Source of the DNA: Spirosoma terrae
GTDB lineage: Bacteria; Bacteroidota; Bacteroidia; Cytophagales; Spirosomataceae
Assembly (NCBI RefSeq): GCF_010435915.1
Contig: NZ_JAAFZH010000015.1
Coordinates: 1-64,000, forward strand
Reading direction: 5' to 3'
DNA length: 64,000 nucleotides
In this document: positions 34,924 through 44,009 of the stretch, in pieces
Numbering within the stretch: the first letter of the stretch is position 1
Layout: each line of letters opens with the position of its first letter
Notes under the pieces: model-generated
What the model saw: the letters and a program-made list of their open reading frames with translations, nothing else
What the model was told of the DNA's origin: nothing
Databases searched by the model: none
Translations under genes and position numbers: made by a program

Positions 34924-36176
34924 AAACTTGATTCTTTGTCAAGGTCGAAAAAGAGAAAGGCCCCTGCCCAGAGAAACAGACTTCCGAGCACATACACACC
35001 CGACAGACTCGCCAGCCCGACGGTTAGCCCAAGCGTTGGTTTCAGTACGCCAAGCAGGTAGGGCGCTATTGAACCGATCAGAAACGCACAGGCCAGCATG
35101 AGTCCGTAAGCCGACGACCGAATTTTAGGCGATACCACTTCGTAGAGAGAGGCCACAATGTTGGAGTCGTACCAGCCCCGGAAAATGCCGAACAGAAACA
35201 GCGCTACGTAGGTGAGCACTTGGGTTTCGCTCATACTGATGCCGTAAATGAATGGGGCACCTAATAACAGCCCTGTTGCCTGAACGATGAGCCGACTGCG
35301 GGGATTCGTTTTAGCGTAATAGTCGGAAATTTTCGCCCCGGACAGTACGCCCAGAAACGCGCCGAGATGGTGGTAGAACAATGCCGAAAATCCGGCATCG
35401 GTCAGCGTCATGTTGAACTTATCGACCAGAAACGACGGCATCCAGGTCAGGTACCCGACGTTAACGAACACCATGCAGCCGAAGCCTAGCGTTAGCATGA
35501 TTACGGTTGGTTTTCGGATAACGATACGTGCCGTTTCGCCTATCTCCGCCAGCATGGGTGTTTGCGCTTCGATGGTTGACGTTACTACATCTTTCGGAAT
35601 ACGGCTGAAGAAAACAAACGCTAGCACAATACCCAGACTACCAAACAGGTAGAAGGCTTTCTGCCAGCCGTAATGCTCGCCAATGTAGCCCGCAATGATG
35701 CCACTCAGAATAATACCGAAGTACACTGCTGTCTGATGAAGCGAGAGCGCAAACGAGCGATTTTCTTTATAGTTCTCGCCCAGCAACGCATTGGCCGACG
35801 GCGCATAGAACGCTTCGCCACCGCCCGTTGCCACACCCCGTAGCAGAATAAACTGCAACACACTGGAGCAAAAACCCGTCATCAACGTAGCGCATGACCA
35901 GAACAGCAGGCAGAAACCGAGGATATTCCGACGCGAAAATCGGTCGCCGATGAAGCCTGCAATCGGAACCAGTAGCCCGTATGTCCAGACAAGCGCCGAC
36001 GCAATCAGGCCCAGTTCGGCATCGGTCAGGCCGAGGTCTTTCCGAATGAGCGGCAGTACGACGCTGAAAATCTGCCGGTCGGCCTGATTCAGGAAAAACG
36101 CCAGCCAGAGCAAGGCCAGTAACTCCCAGCGGAAGCCAGTCGGTTTTTTGGTAAGGGAAGGCAGTGATTCAACCAT
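34920..36176 (-). CDS. MFS transporter, hexuronate/sugar-acid type
   Basis: A 418-residue, 12-segment major facilitator protein. The loop 2-3 motif is present as GFIGDRFSRRNILG, the N-terminus has LALLWLAFFLNQADRQIFSVVLPLI, and segment 4 carries RGVATGGGEAFYAPSANALLGE. These resemble the ACS/ExuT-like and sphingosine-transporter-like branches that move organic acids with protons. It lies two bases after the GH2 stop and overlaps the LamG/SMP-30 start, so it is tightly coupled to sugar breakdown. The substrate is inferred to be a uronate, aldonate or mono- to disaccharide. Confidence 0.87.
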   Translation of the reverse strand: MVESLPSLTKKPTGFRWELLALLWLAFFLNQADRQIFSVVLPLIRKDLGLTDAELGLIASALVWTYGLLVPIAGFIGDRFSRRNILGFCLLFWSCATLMTGFCSSVLQFILLRGVATGGGEAFYAPSANALLGENYKENRSFALSLHQTAVYFGIILSGIIAGYIGEHYGWQKAFYLFGSLGIVLAFVFFSRIPKDVVTSTIEAQTPMLAEIGETARIVIRKPTVIMLTLGFGCMVFVNVGYLTWMPSFLVDKFNMTLTDAGFSALFYHHLGAFLGVLSGAKISDYYAKTNPRSRLIVQATGLLLGAPFIYGISMSETQVLTYVALFLFGIFRGWYDSNIVASLYEVVSPKIRSSAYGLMLACAFLIGSIAPYLLGVLKPTLGLTVGLASLSGVYVLGSLFLWAGAFLFFDLDKESSL

Positions 36177-36178
36177 GA

Positions 36179-39073
36179 TTAAGGGAGTTTAGCGGTTGTC
36201 GGAGTGGCATTCCAGGCACTGACACTCAGGACAGCTTTCGAACGGGTTGCCGGTTCGCGCCAGAGTACGTCCATGTCGATTTCCTGCGTTTCGCCGGGCG
36301 CAATCCAGGTAAAATTATCGGAAGCGACAATAGCTCGTTTGGTCCCTGTAATATCCAGTTTCGCCATAAAAGCAGGCGCTTTACCGGTGTTGGTCACTTT
36401 TACCCGAAGCTGGCTTTGGTCGGTGCCGGTGGGTTTTTGACTCACCACCGAAGCTGTGAGCGACGTAGTGGTTTTAGCAACGGTCGGTTTCAGGAACGGC
36501 CCTTTTTCGAGGGTTGGCCACGGAATCGGGTTGCTGACATATTTCTGGTAAAACGCATTGTCTTCGAGCATGGACAGACTGCGCGGATAATAGAACGACC
36601 GGGATACCAGCTTGCCCGAACCATCACGCAACTCGGCCAGCACCAATACGTAACGGTCGCGGTAATCGGACGGAATCGTGAACTCGCCGGGTTTCGCTTC
36701 GCTGACCGACGGGCCAGCCGCTACGTTCACGCTACCTTCCTGTTGCCAAAGTGTTTTAAACGTATCGTCCAGCACGCGTACCGACACTTTAGCGCCCGGT
36801 ATCGGCTGCGTAAGCGAATGGCTGATTTTGACGGGCAGGCTAATCCGTTCGCCCGGTTTCCAGAGCAGACGAGGAATGTCAACCGCTACGTGTGTCGGTT
36901 CATAGGTCCGTTTCAGGAAATAATACGGTGCCCCAGCGTTACCAAACCAATCCATCATCTGAATGGCAATAACCGGCCAGTGGCGTTTGAAAACCCACGG
37001 CATCAACCCCGACGTAACGGGATAGTTGCCCTGCATTTTTTCGGAAAAAACCTGATAAAATTCCCCAGCCCCAATTTGCGACGCTTCGGTGACGGCTTCG
37101 ATAGTCGGGTCGGCCATGTCGGTGATGTGCGACGCCCGACTCAGCATACGCGGTACGCGGCTGGGACCGTATTCGGTAAAATGATGGATAAACTCGTCAT
37201 GTCCCTGATAAAAGTCTTTATCCCACATTTTACCCAACCCCGTAAATTCTTTATTATCAACCGTTTCGTAGAATAAATTCGCTTCGGGCATCGAGTGCAT
37301 TCCCGTTTCCGAAATCCACGGTTCGTATTTATAGCCCACGCCATACCAGGTCGGGTCCATGTCGGGATAGGTGTGTAGACTGCCATCGTCGGGCGTAGTA
37401 CGGACGTACAATCGGGATTTGTCGAAGATGTCCAGATTGCGTTCCAGAATGCCCATCGTGGCCGCGTTGCCGTAGGAATAGGGATTGAATTCGTTGCCGC
37501 CACACCAGACCGCCAATGAGGGATGATTCCGTAACCGAACGATGGTCTGCACAACCTGCGCTTCCCAGATGTCCTGCGGGTAAAGTGGCGTGTCCTGATT
37601 GCCAATCGGGAAATCCTGCCAGACCATCAGCCCCAGCTCGTTGCAGATGTCGTAGAAATGTTCGGATTCGAGCAGGCCACCGCCCCAGATACGTATCAGT
37701 TGAACGCCCATTTTTTTGGCGGCTTCGAGCGTCCAGCGGTAGCGTTCTTTCGAGGTTTCGAGCAAGACATCCTGCGGGGTGAAGTTCATGCCTTTCACAA
37801 AAAACTTCCGGCCATTCACCACAAACTGCCAGTTCTCCCAACGGTCGGCGTAGCGCGGCCCGGCCGATTTGATCCGGTCGATGATACGTATGCCGAAGGG
37901 AAATTTGATTTCATCAACGATCTGTTTGTCTTTTTTGAGAGCCACGCGTACCGTGTACAGATTAGCTTCGCCCAACCCGTTCGGGTGCCAGAGTTTTGGA
38001 TTAGTTACCGTCAAATCGTCCTCAAACCACGTCCGGCCTTTGAAAGCTTTGAACGGTTTTTCCTGCGTAAACGCTACGTTACCCGCCTTGTCGACCAGCT
38101 CAACCAAAACCGACAAATTCGCATTGGATAGCGTAGTACCCGGCACACGCCCGTCGTAATGATGCATCTGCGCATTTTTCCACGGATGCAACTGGTAGCC
38201 AAGCGAATTGGTATCGGCCAGCACTTCGCTCGACAGGTGGAGCGTGGCTTTGCCATTCTGAATCGACGTAGTGGTCAGGTAAGGCCGTTCGAGATGGTAG
38301 GGCTGCACAATTTCGAGCCGAACGTCCTGCCACATGCCCACGCTGAAAAACATTTCGCAGCCTGAACTACCCGAAATCACCCACGGTTTAATGATTCGGT
38401 CACTGGCGCGCGGATTGTAACCTTTGCGCTTTTCAATCATGTATTCGCCGTTGCTGTTGCGCGGCAAACTCTCGTAATCGGTGGCTTTGTTACCCCAGTT
38501 TCCGGCCCGCACTTCAACCAGTAGTTCATTCTGTCCACCCGGTTTCAGCAACTTACTGATTTCAACCGTTGGGCCGCCAAACATCCCTTCATGAACGCCC
38601 ACTAACGTACCGTTCAGCCAGACTTTCGAGAAGTAATCAACGCCATCGAAGCAGAGAAATACGTAGTTACCGGATTTCGCACTGGCGGGCGTCGGAAACG
38701 ATTTACGGTAATACCACGCCTTCTCGTCCATAAACTTATACTGGTCGGAATTTTTGTGGTAATACGGATGCGGCAACTTTCCGGCCTTGAAATACGACCA
38801 GTGCACCGAATTCGGAATACTGGTCTGAAACGCATCCTTACGCGGAGCATTCAGATCGGTGATCGGCTGATCGGTATGCGACAATTCCCAGCCATCGCCC
38901 GAGAGCGATACGTGTTGCGCGCCCATTCTTGGCGTAATACGGTACGGCTGCCAGAGCTTATTTTTCTCGTCGGCAAACGGATTATCGGGCGACGTAGCAG
39001 TAGTGACGCTTTGGGCGGATGTTACGTTCCCCAACAGAAAAACACCCAAAAAGAGGAGATTCAATTTCTTCAT
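36179..39073 (-). CDS. GH2 exo-glycosidase (beta-mannosidase / exo-beta-glucosaminidase type)
   Basis: 964 residues from the ATG at 39073, which opens a signal peptide (MKKLNLLFLGVFLLGNVTSAQ). An upstream ATG at 39100 would overlap the SDR gene. GH2 order is visible: a jelly-roll sugar-binding domain (VFLCFDGVDYFSKVWLNGTLVG), Ig-like domains and a TIM barrel. The acid/base Glu lies in VWCGGNEFNPY (about 528) and the nucleophile in WISETGMHSMPE (about 589). The SExGxxSxP pattern is that of the mannosidase and glucosaminidase branch and not of LacZ. It should trim terminal beta-linked sugars in the periplasm. Exact linkage is unknown. Confidence 0.9.
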   Translation of the reverse strand: MKKLNLLFLGVFLLGNVTSAQSVTTATSPDNPFADEKNKLWQPYRITPRMGAQHVSLSGDGWELSHTDQPITDLNAPRKDAFQTSIPNSVHWSYFKAGKLPHPYYHKNSDQYKFMDEKAWYYRKSFPTPASAKSGNYVFLCFDGVDYFSKVWLNGTLVGVHEGMFGGPTVEISKLLKPGGQNELLVEVRAGNWGNKATDYESLPRNSNGEYMIEKRKGYNPRASDRIIKPWVISGSSGCEMFFSVGMWQDVRLEIVQPYHLERPYLTTTSIQNGKATLHLSSEVLADTNSLGYQLHPWKNAQMHHYDGRVPGTTLSNANLSVLVELVDKAGNVAFTQEKPFKAFKGRTWFEDDLTVTNPKLWHPNGLGEANLYTVRVALKKDKQIVDEIKFPFGIRIIDRIKSAGPRYADRWENWQFVVNGRKFFVKGMNFTPQDVLLETSKERYRWTLEAAKKMGVQLIRIWGGGLLESEHFYDICNELGLMVWQDFPIGNQDTPLYPQDIWEAQVVQTIVRLRNHPSLAVWCGGNEFNPYSYGNAATMGILERNLDIFDKSRLYVRTTPDDGSLHTYPDMDPTWYGVGYKYEPWISETGMHSMPEANLFYETVDNKEFTGLGKMWDKDFYQGHDEFIHHFTEYGPSRVPRMLSRASHITDMADPTIEAVTEASQIGAGEFYQVFSEKMQGNYPVTSGLMPWVFKRHWPVIAIQMMDWFGNAGAPYYFLKRTYEPTHVAVDIPRLLWKPGERISLPVKISHSLTQPIPGAKVSVRVLDDTFKTLWQQEGSVNVAAGPSVSEAKPGEFTIPSDYRDRYVLVLAELRDGSGKLVSRSFYYPRSLSMLEDNAFYQKYVSNPIPWPTLEKGPFLKPTVAKTTTSLTASVVSQKPTGTDQSQLRVKVTNTGKAPAFMAKLDITGTKRAIVASDNFTWIAPGETQEIDMDVLWREPATRSKAVLSVSAWNATPTTAKLP

Positions 39074-39086
39074 TCTGTACGTTCGG

Positions 39087-39875
39087 TTAAGCGTCTCCAT
39101 AAGGTTTCAGTTTTCCGTAACCTCGCATCAACAGCAAACCGCCGTCGATGGTGATGGTCGAGCCGGTCATGTAACTGCCCGACGCAATTAGATCGACCAG
39201 TACGCTGGCGATTTCGTCGGGTAAGCCCAGACGCCCCGCCGGGATGCCGTCGTTTACCGTTTGCAGCAGGGCCGGGTTTTCCCAAACATCCCGATTGATG
39301 TCGGTCTGGATGGCTCCGACGGCCAACGTATTGACCCGAATGTTGTGCGGTCCCAGTTCCATCGCTACGCCTTTCATCAGCGTTTCCAGCGCGCCTTTGG
39401 TGGCGCCGTAAAGAGTTAATCCCAACCCCGGCCGGACGCCGTTGACCGACGTAACGGTCCAGATGCTACCCGCTACGCTGTGTTTCACCATATTTCGGGC
39501 AACGGATTGCGTCAGGAACGTAGTGCTTCGAAAATTAACGTTATTGAATTGGTCAAAATCGGCTTCTGTTACGTCCAGAAAGTGTTTTTTGTATGAAACG
39601 CCTGCGTTGTTCACCAGTACGTCGAGACCGTCTGCTACATCCCAGGCCTGCTCGCCAAGCTGAATGGCCTGTGCTGTTTCTGACAAATCGGCCTGTAACA
39701 GATACGCGTTACGTCCGGTCTGGCGAATGGTTTCGGCAACGACCTCGGCTTCTTCTCGCTTTTCATGGAAATGAACCACTACGTCGAAACCCGCTTCGGC
39801 CAGACGTAGCGCGATGGCTTTGCCGATGCCGCGCGACGCGCCAGTGACTAATGCTTTTTTTGATGGTTGTGTCAT
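39087..39875 (-). CDS. SDR-family sugar/sugar-acid dehydrogenase
   Basis: 262 residues from the ATG at 39875, which overlaps the stop of the preceding gene (TGATG). The motifs TGASRGIG (11-18), NNAG (89-92), Tyr156 and Lys160 (YGATK) and a final strand TGSTITIDGGLLL are those of glucose-dehydrogenase or FabG-like classical SDRs. Inside a PUL operon next to sugar-acid enzymes, it probably oxidises or reduces a sugar or sugar acid. Confidence 0.9.
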   Translation of the reverse strand: MTQPSKKALVTGASRGIGKAIALRLAEAGFDVVVHFHEKREEAEVVAETIRQTGRNAYLLQADLSETAQAIQLGEQAWDVADGLDVLVNNAGVSYKKHFLDVTEADFDQFNNVNFRSTTFLTQSVARNMVKHSVAGSIWTVTSVNGVRPGLGLTLYGATKGALETLMKGVAMELGPHNIRVNTLAVGAIQTDINRDVWENPALLQTVNDGIPAGRLGLPDEIASVLVDLIASGSYMTGSTITIDGGLLLMRGYGKLKPYGDA

Positions 39876-41287
39876 CAATACTCCAGTTTTATAACGATTG
39901 ATCGGGAAAAGGTCGGGAGCAAAATCGTCTCACCCGGACGCCCTTTCGTCCATTTACCTGTCCACGGATCATAAAAAGAAAGTTTCTTAGAAATGGGTAA
40001 CCCCGGTTTAATGCTACGTCCCGAAATGGCTTCCGCCGGGCGGTTTTCTTCCAGTTCCGTTTTCCAGTTCGAGGCATTATCTCTCACCCAGATTAGTGTC
40101 GTTTTTTCACCTCGCAAGCCATAGATTTTCAGATCGTTTTGTGCTGCTACACGAATCGGAACGGCGTTCTCAGAAACGGGATCAAAGCCGTTGATGGCCT
40201 CATTAAATCGGGCGAAGTGCCACCAGAGGTTATTTTTTTCGATGTAGTAATCCCAGTGCCAGCTTTGGCCGGGGCCAGCCGCACCGACAAAAAAGGGCGC
40301 AAACAGCAGGTCGTGCAGTAACGCACCTTGCGTGTCTTTCGGATATAGCTTGAACGGTCCCGCGTGATGGGGTTCAACCGCACCAACTTCGGATAATAGA
40401 ACGGGTTTTCCGGGTGCAAACGTCAACAGATTCGTTACGGCATCGCTGGCTAGTTCATCCATCGGCGACTGGCAGATGGGCAACGTAGCACCTTTATCGA
40501 GGTAGCGGTGGGCCTGCGCGATTTCGTTGCTACGTAGCGCGGAATAGGTTTTGTACAGTTCGTGCTGTTTGGGCGAATCGTAACTACCCAGCGTCTGCAT
40601 CACGAATTGATTCGGGAATTGCGCTTTCACCTTGTCGAGCATTTCCGTTGTCCAGGACAGCAGTAAATCAGGGTCCTTGACGCTCACCGAATTCTGTTCA
40701 TTCCACAATTCCCAGCCGAAAACGGTAGGATTATCGCGGTATTTTCTGGCGAAAAACGCCACGCGATTCAGGTAAAGCTGTTTGCTGGTTTCGGTACGAT
40801 AAAAATCCTCCATCGACGAAATCTGATTGGCATACACCGGTTTGTCGAACGGAACCGACGACGGAAACGGAGCGGGCGAGCCGGTGATTTTTCGAAAATG
40901 TTCCAGACAGAATTTGATCCGTATGCCGTGTTTGCCGCCCAACTTCACCAGTCCATCAATCAGCGCTTCGGCTTTTGGATCGAATTGGCCGGGTTGCTGT
41001 TTCTCTACTTCGAGCATGGGTGCGCTCAACCAGATACGGGTAAAATTGCCGCCATTTTTAGCAAGCTGACCGAAATAATGATCGTAATAGTTCAGTACGC
41101 TATCTCCATTCGTTATCGACCGGGCAAAGCAGATATTGGGGCCAACCGGAATAAAGATTTTCCCCGAAACCTCCAGATACCTTGGATTAGTCTTACTGAT
41201 ACGTACGAACGCATTGGGCTGCGCTACACACTCAATCAGAGCGAGTAGCGTGAATACCAATACGTTTCGAATCAGAGAATACAGCAT
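39875..41287 (-). CDS. GH5-like secreted glycoside hydrolase
   Basis: A 470-residue protein with a signal peptide (LIRNVLVFTLLALIECVAQ). The TIM-barrel core has the clan GH-A pair: acid/base Glu197 in VFGWELWNEQNS and nucleophile Glu300 in KPVLLSEVGAVEP. The opening RYLEVSGKIFIPVGPNICFA is typical of GH5/mannanase-like enzymes. A C-terminal strand-rich domain (FYDPWTGKWTKGRPGET) could aid binding. Likely role: endo- or exo-action on a beta-mannan, glucan or related chain. Family placement within GH-A is uncertain. Confidence 0.82.
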   Translation of the reverse strand: MLYSLIRNVLVFTLLALIECVAQPNAFVRISKTNPRYLEVSGKIFIPVGPNICFARSITNGDSVLNYYDHYFGQLAKNGGNFTRIWLSAPMLEVEKQQPGQFDPKAEALIDGLVKLGGKHGIRIKFCLEHFRKITGSPAPFPSSVPFDKPVYANQISSMEDFYRTETSKQLYLNRVAFFARKYRDNPTVFGWELWNEQNSVSVKDPDLLLSWTTEMLDKVKAQFPNQFVMQTLGSYDSPKQHELYKTYSALRSNEIAQAHRYLDKGATLPICQSPMDELASDAVTNLLTFAPGKPVLLSEVGAVEPHHAGPFKLYPKDTQGALLHDLLFAPFFVGAAGPGQSWHWDYYIEKNNLWWHFARFNEAINGFDPVSENAVPIRVAAQNDLKIYGLRGEKTTLIWVRDNASNWKTELEENRPAEAISGRSIKPGLPISKKLSFYDPWTGKWTKGRPGETILLPTFSRSIVIKLEY

Positions 41288-41362
41288 ACTTGTTATTTTT
41301 TTGACAGGATTGACATGGTTTGTTTTGAGTAATAAATCATGTCAATCATGTCGAAAGAAAAA

Positions 41363-42556
41363 TCACATCCCACCCACCGTCGGATACCAGTCGGGACGGT
41401 ATGGGTCCTGGTGGAAACGGGCGTAGTAATCGCCTTTTTCTTCGTAATATTTTTCGTAATGCTTCATCTTGTCCTCGTCGAGCGATACGCCCAGACCGGG
41501 GCCAGTTGGCACTTTAATGCAACCGTTTTCGTACTTCATCAGGCCGCCTTCAATGATGTCGTCGGTGAGGTAATGGTAGTGCGCATCGCCCGCGAAATTC
41601 ATTTGTGGAATGGTCGATGCCGTATGAATCATAGCGGCCAGCTCGATACCGAATTCAGCGCCGGAGTGCATGGCCACGCCCAGATTGAACGTATTGCAAA
41701 CGGCCGCCAGATCTTTCACCCCGCGCGGACCTTCCCAATAATGAATGTCGGTCAGGACAATATCGACCGAACCCATCCGAATGGCCGGAGCCAAATCGTC
41801 AAATTTGGCCGGATACATATTGGTGGCTATCGGAATACGTATCTGTTTGCGAACAGCCGCGTTACCTTCCAATCCCCACGACGGGTCCTCGAAATATTCA
41901 ATATTCAGGTCTTCCAGCCGACGCCCGATTTGCACAGCGGTCTGCACCGACCAAAGGCCGTTCGGGTCAATACGTAGTCCGAAATCATCGCCGAGTTTCT
42001 CGCGGCAAAGTTCCAGCACCCGCGCTTCTTCTTTAGGCGATTTTACCCCCGCTTTCAGCTTCATCGAATTGACACCCAGCGTTTCGTGCAGTTCTACGCA
42101 GAAGTCGGCCATATCTTCAGCGGTTTCGTCATGTTTACCATCACCGGGACGATCATACCGCCAGAACAGGTAAGCGATAAACGGCACTTCGTCGCGTACA
42201 CGCCCGCCCAACAGATCGCTCAATGGGCGGTTCAAAACTTTACCCTGAATGTCGAGACAGGCCATTTCGATGGCTGCATACAATCGCGCGTTCGACATGT
42301 AGTAAATGCTACGTAGTACTTTCAGCTTGATTTTTTCGAGATGAAACGGATCTTCGCCGACGATACGTGGTTTGAGCTTCTGCAACGCTCCCCGCTGATC
42401 GCCCCCGCCTACTTCGCCCAACCCAACGATACCTTCGTCGGTAATGACTTCGAGAATGGTACGCAGAAAATAGCCCGGATGCACGCCCGTATTATGGCGC
42501 AATTGGGCGTTTAACGGAATGGCGACGCAGCGGGTACGGATGTCAATAATTTTCAT
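41363..42556 (-). CDS. Enolase-superfamily dehydratase, glucarate dehydratase subgroup
   Basis: 397 residues with the full catalytic set: Lys166-x-Lys168 (SMKLKAG), Asp197 and Asn199 (LRIDPNG), Glu223 (EYFEDPS), Asn246 (IATNMYP), Asp270 and His297 (AMHSGAEFG). An Asn as third metal ligand in the ATNM motif and the Asp-His dyad are marks of the glucarate dehydratase subgroup. The reaction would remove water from an acid sugar to give a keto-deoxy acid. The substrate need not be glucarate itself. It sits between xylanase and GH5-like genes, which suggests that an aldonate or aldarate arises in this pathway. Confidence 0.88.
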   Translation of the reverse strand: MKIIDIRTRCVAIPLNAQLRHNTGVHPGYFLRTILEVITDEGIVGLGEVGGGDQRGALQKLKPRIVGEDPFHLEKIKLKVLRSIYYMSNARLYAAIEMACLDIQGKVLNRPLSDLLGGRVRDEVPFIAYLFWRYDRPGDGKHDETAEDMADFCVELHETLGVNSMKLKAGVKSPKEEARVLELCREKLGDDFGLRIDPNGLWSVQTAVQIGRRLEDLNIEYFEDPSWGLEGNAAVRKQIRIPIATNMYPAKFDDLAPAIRMGSVDIVLTDIHYWEGPRGVKDLAAVCNTFNLGVAMHSGAEFGIELAAMIHTASTIPQMNFAGDAHYHYLTDDIIEGGLMKYENGCIKVPTGPGLGVSLDEDKMKHYEKYYEEKGDYYARFHQDPYRPDWYPTVGGM

Positions 42557-42600
42557 AAGTCGTAATGAGCGAACGTGGATTTACTACGTTCAATGAATCG

Positions 42601-43941
42601 TTATAAGTCAAGTTGTACGGTATTATCCTGACCTTTTACCAGTTTAAGTGTCTTTTCCATTGTTTTCTTCCCAACGGTAACTTTCACGGTATAGTCGCCA
42701 TAAAAGCCCCGGAACGTAATGGGTTTACCATCGGTCACGGATGTCGTGAGCGTGGTTTTCCATTCTTTATTGATCAGGTCATTAAGAGCCGTATACGACG
42801 GTTTGGTAGAAAAGTCGCGATTGAGCAGCCCGCCATTCCATTTATCCTCCCCCGCCACAGCCGTTCCATCAATGGTGTTCCAGTAAATGATCGCTTCAAC
42901 GGCCGGGTGGCTAAACCAGATTCGGTAGAAGTTTCGGGCCATTTTCGCCTGGAGCTGTAAACCCGTTTCGTTGTTGGGCAGCGTAGGAAACGTAATTTCT
43001 GATACGTGCAGGGGCACACCGAATGAACCAAGCAAATCCATAGCCCGAAACAGGTCGGCAGGTGTATGAGCTACCCCCTTCACGGTATTGTCGAACATGG
43101 GTTGCTCGAATAAGTGGAATTGCATTCCGATACCATCAATGCGAGCCCCTTTCAGTTTCAGGTTCTCGATCAGCAGGTAATAGGGCGTAAATTCTCGGCG
43201 GTAGCCTTGCCACGAACTGGGTGTGTTTTCATTGATAAACAGCCGAGTGCTTTTAGGAAAATAAGCTTGTGCCGTCCGAAACGCTTTGCTGGCGTAGTCT
43301 GGAGGCATAGGCACTTTATAGCGCGAAATCAGCAGTTCGTTCGTTACGTCCCAGGTTTTGATGGTTTCCCCGTAGCGTTGGGCCAGCTCCTGAATATGCC
43401 GGTCGATAATCGGTTGCATTTTCGACGTATCCTTGGGCATCCAGTCTGGAATGGCAAACATGGCTTCATCCCAAACCAGCGTATGTCCACGTGGCGTAAT
43501 GCCATTTCGGAGGCAAAAGTCGAGGGCTACATCGGTGGGCGGTCGGCGGTAAATGGGCTTGCTATCGGCCGTGTAGCGCGGTTTACCCTGCTCAGGCTCC
43601 AGCGTTTTCCAATAGAAAGGAATCGTTGCCAGATTGAACATCGACTTGAAAAACGACGCGTACTTTTCATTTTCCTGCGCCGTCGGAAACCCGTTCAACA
43701 TAAAGATATTAGCCCCAAACTGAAAAGCGTGTCGTTCCTGCCGAATGTCGACGGTTGCTTTCCGAATTGGTTTACCCTGTTTATCGACCAGGGTTATTGT
43801 AAAATCGCCTTTGCGGTGGGTTTCGATACCCTGCTGAATACGCGCTTCAACAGCCGGATCACTCCAAAGCGAATCATAACGAGTCGATTGGGCTAGACCT
43901 GGTATTGTGATGAGCAGGAAAAACAAACTCAGATAACGCAT
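42601..43941 (-). CDS. GH10 endo-1,4-beta-xylanase (copy 1)
   Basis: 446 residues from the ATG at 43941, which starts the signal peptide MRYLSLFFLLITIPGLAQS. An N-terminal strand-rich region (TITLVDKQGKPIRKATVDIRQ) precedes the GH10 barrel. The catalytic pair is Glu202 (WDVTNELLIS) and Glu315 (LHVSEITFPT); HTLVWDEA and GIGMQFHLF are also family motifs. A short C-terminal beta domain ends the protein. It should cut the xylan backbone. It is 68 bases after copy 2, and both ends are almost identical to copy 2 while the middle is diverged. Confidence 0.92.
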   Translation of the reverse strand: MRYLSLFFLLITIPGLAQSTRYDSLWSDPAVEARIQQGIETHRKGDFTITLVDKQGKPIRKATVDIRQERHAFQFGANIFMLNGFPTAQENEKYASFFKSMFNLATIPFYWKTLEPEQGKPRYTADSKPIYRRPPTDVALDFCLRNGITPRGHTLVWDEAMFAIPDWMPKDTSKMQPIIDRHIQELAQRYGETIKTWDVTNELLISRYKVPMPPDYASKAFRTAQAYFPKSTRLFINENTPSSWQGYRREFTPYYLLIENLKLKGARIDGIGMQFHLFEQPMFDNTVKGVAHTPADLFRAMDLLGSFGVPLHVSEITFPTLPNNETGLQLQAKMARNFYRIWFSHPAVEAIIYWNTIDGTAVAGEDKWNGGLLNRDFSTKPSYTALNDLINKEWKTTLTTSVTDGKPITFRGFYGDYTVKVTVGKKTMEKTLKLVKGQDNTVQLDL

Positions 43942-44009
43942 AATATATTGGCTTTTTATAACACCCACAGCAGCGGCCGAACGTCTTCGTAAGGAGAACA
44001 TGCTTTCGC

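Noticed and set aside
36416..37276. 286-codon frame antisense to the GH2 gene
   Set aside because: No domain or signal; it is the complement of a well-conserved glycosidase. Long antisense frames arise easily from this codon use.
43114..43896. 260-codon frame antisense to GH10 copy 1
   Set aside because: Complement of catalytic GH10 sequence; low-complexity Arg/Gly/Phe-rich product with no fold signature.
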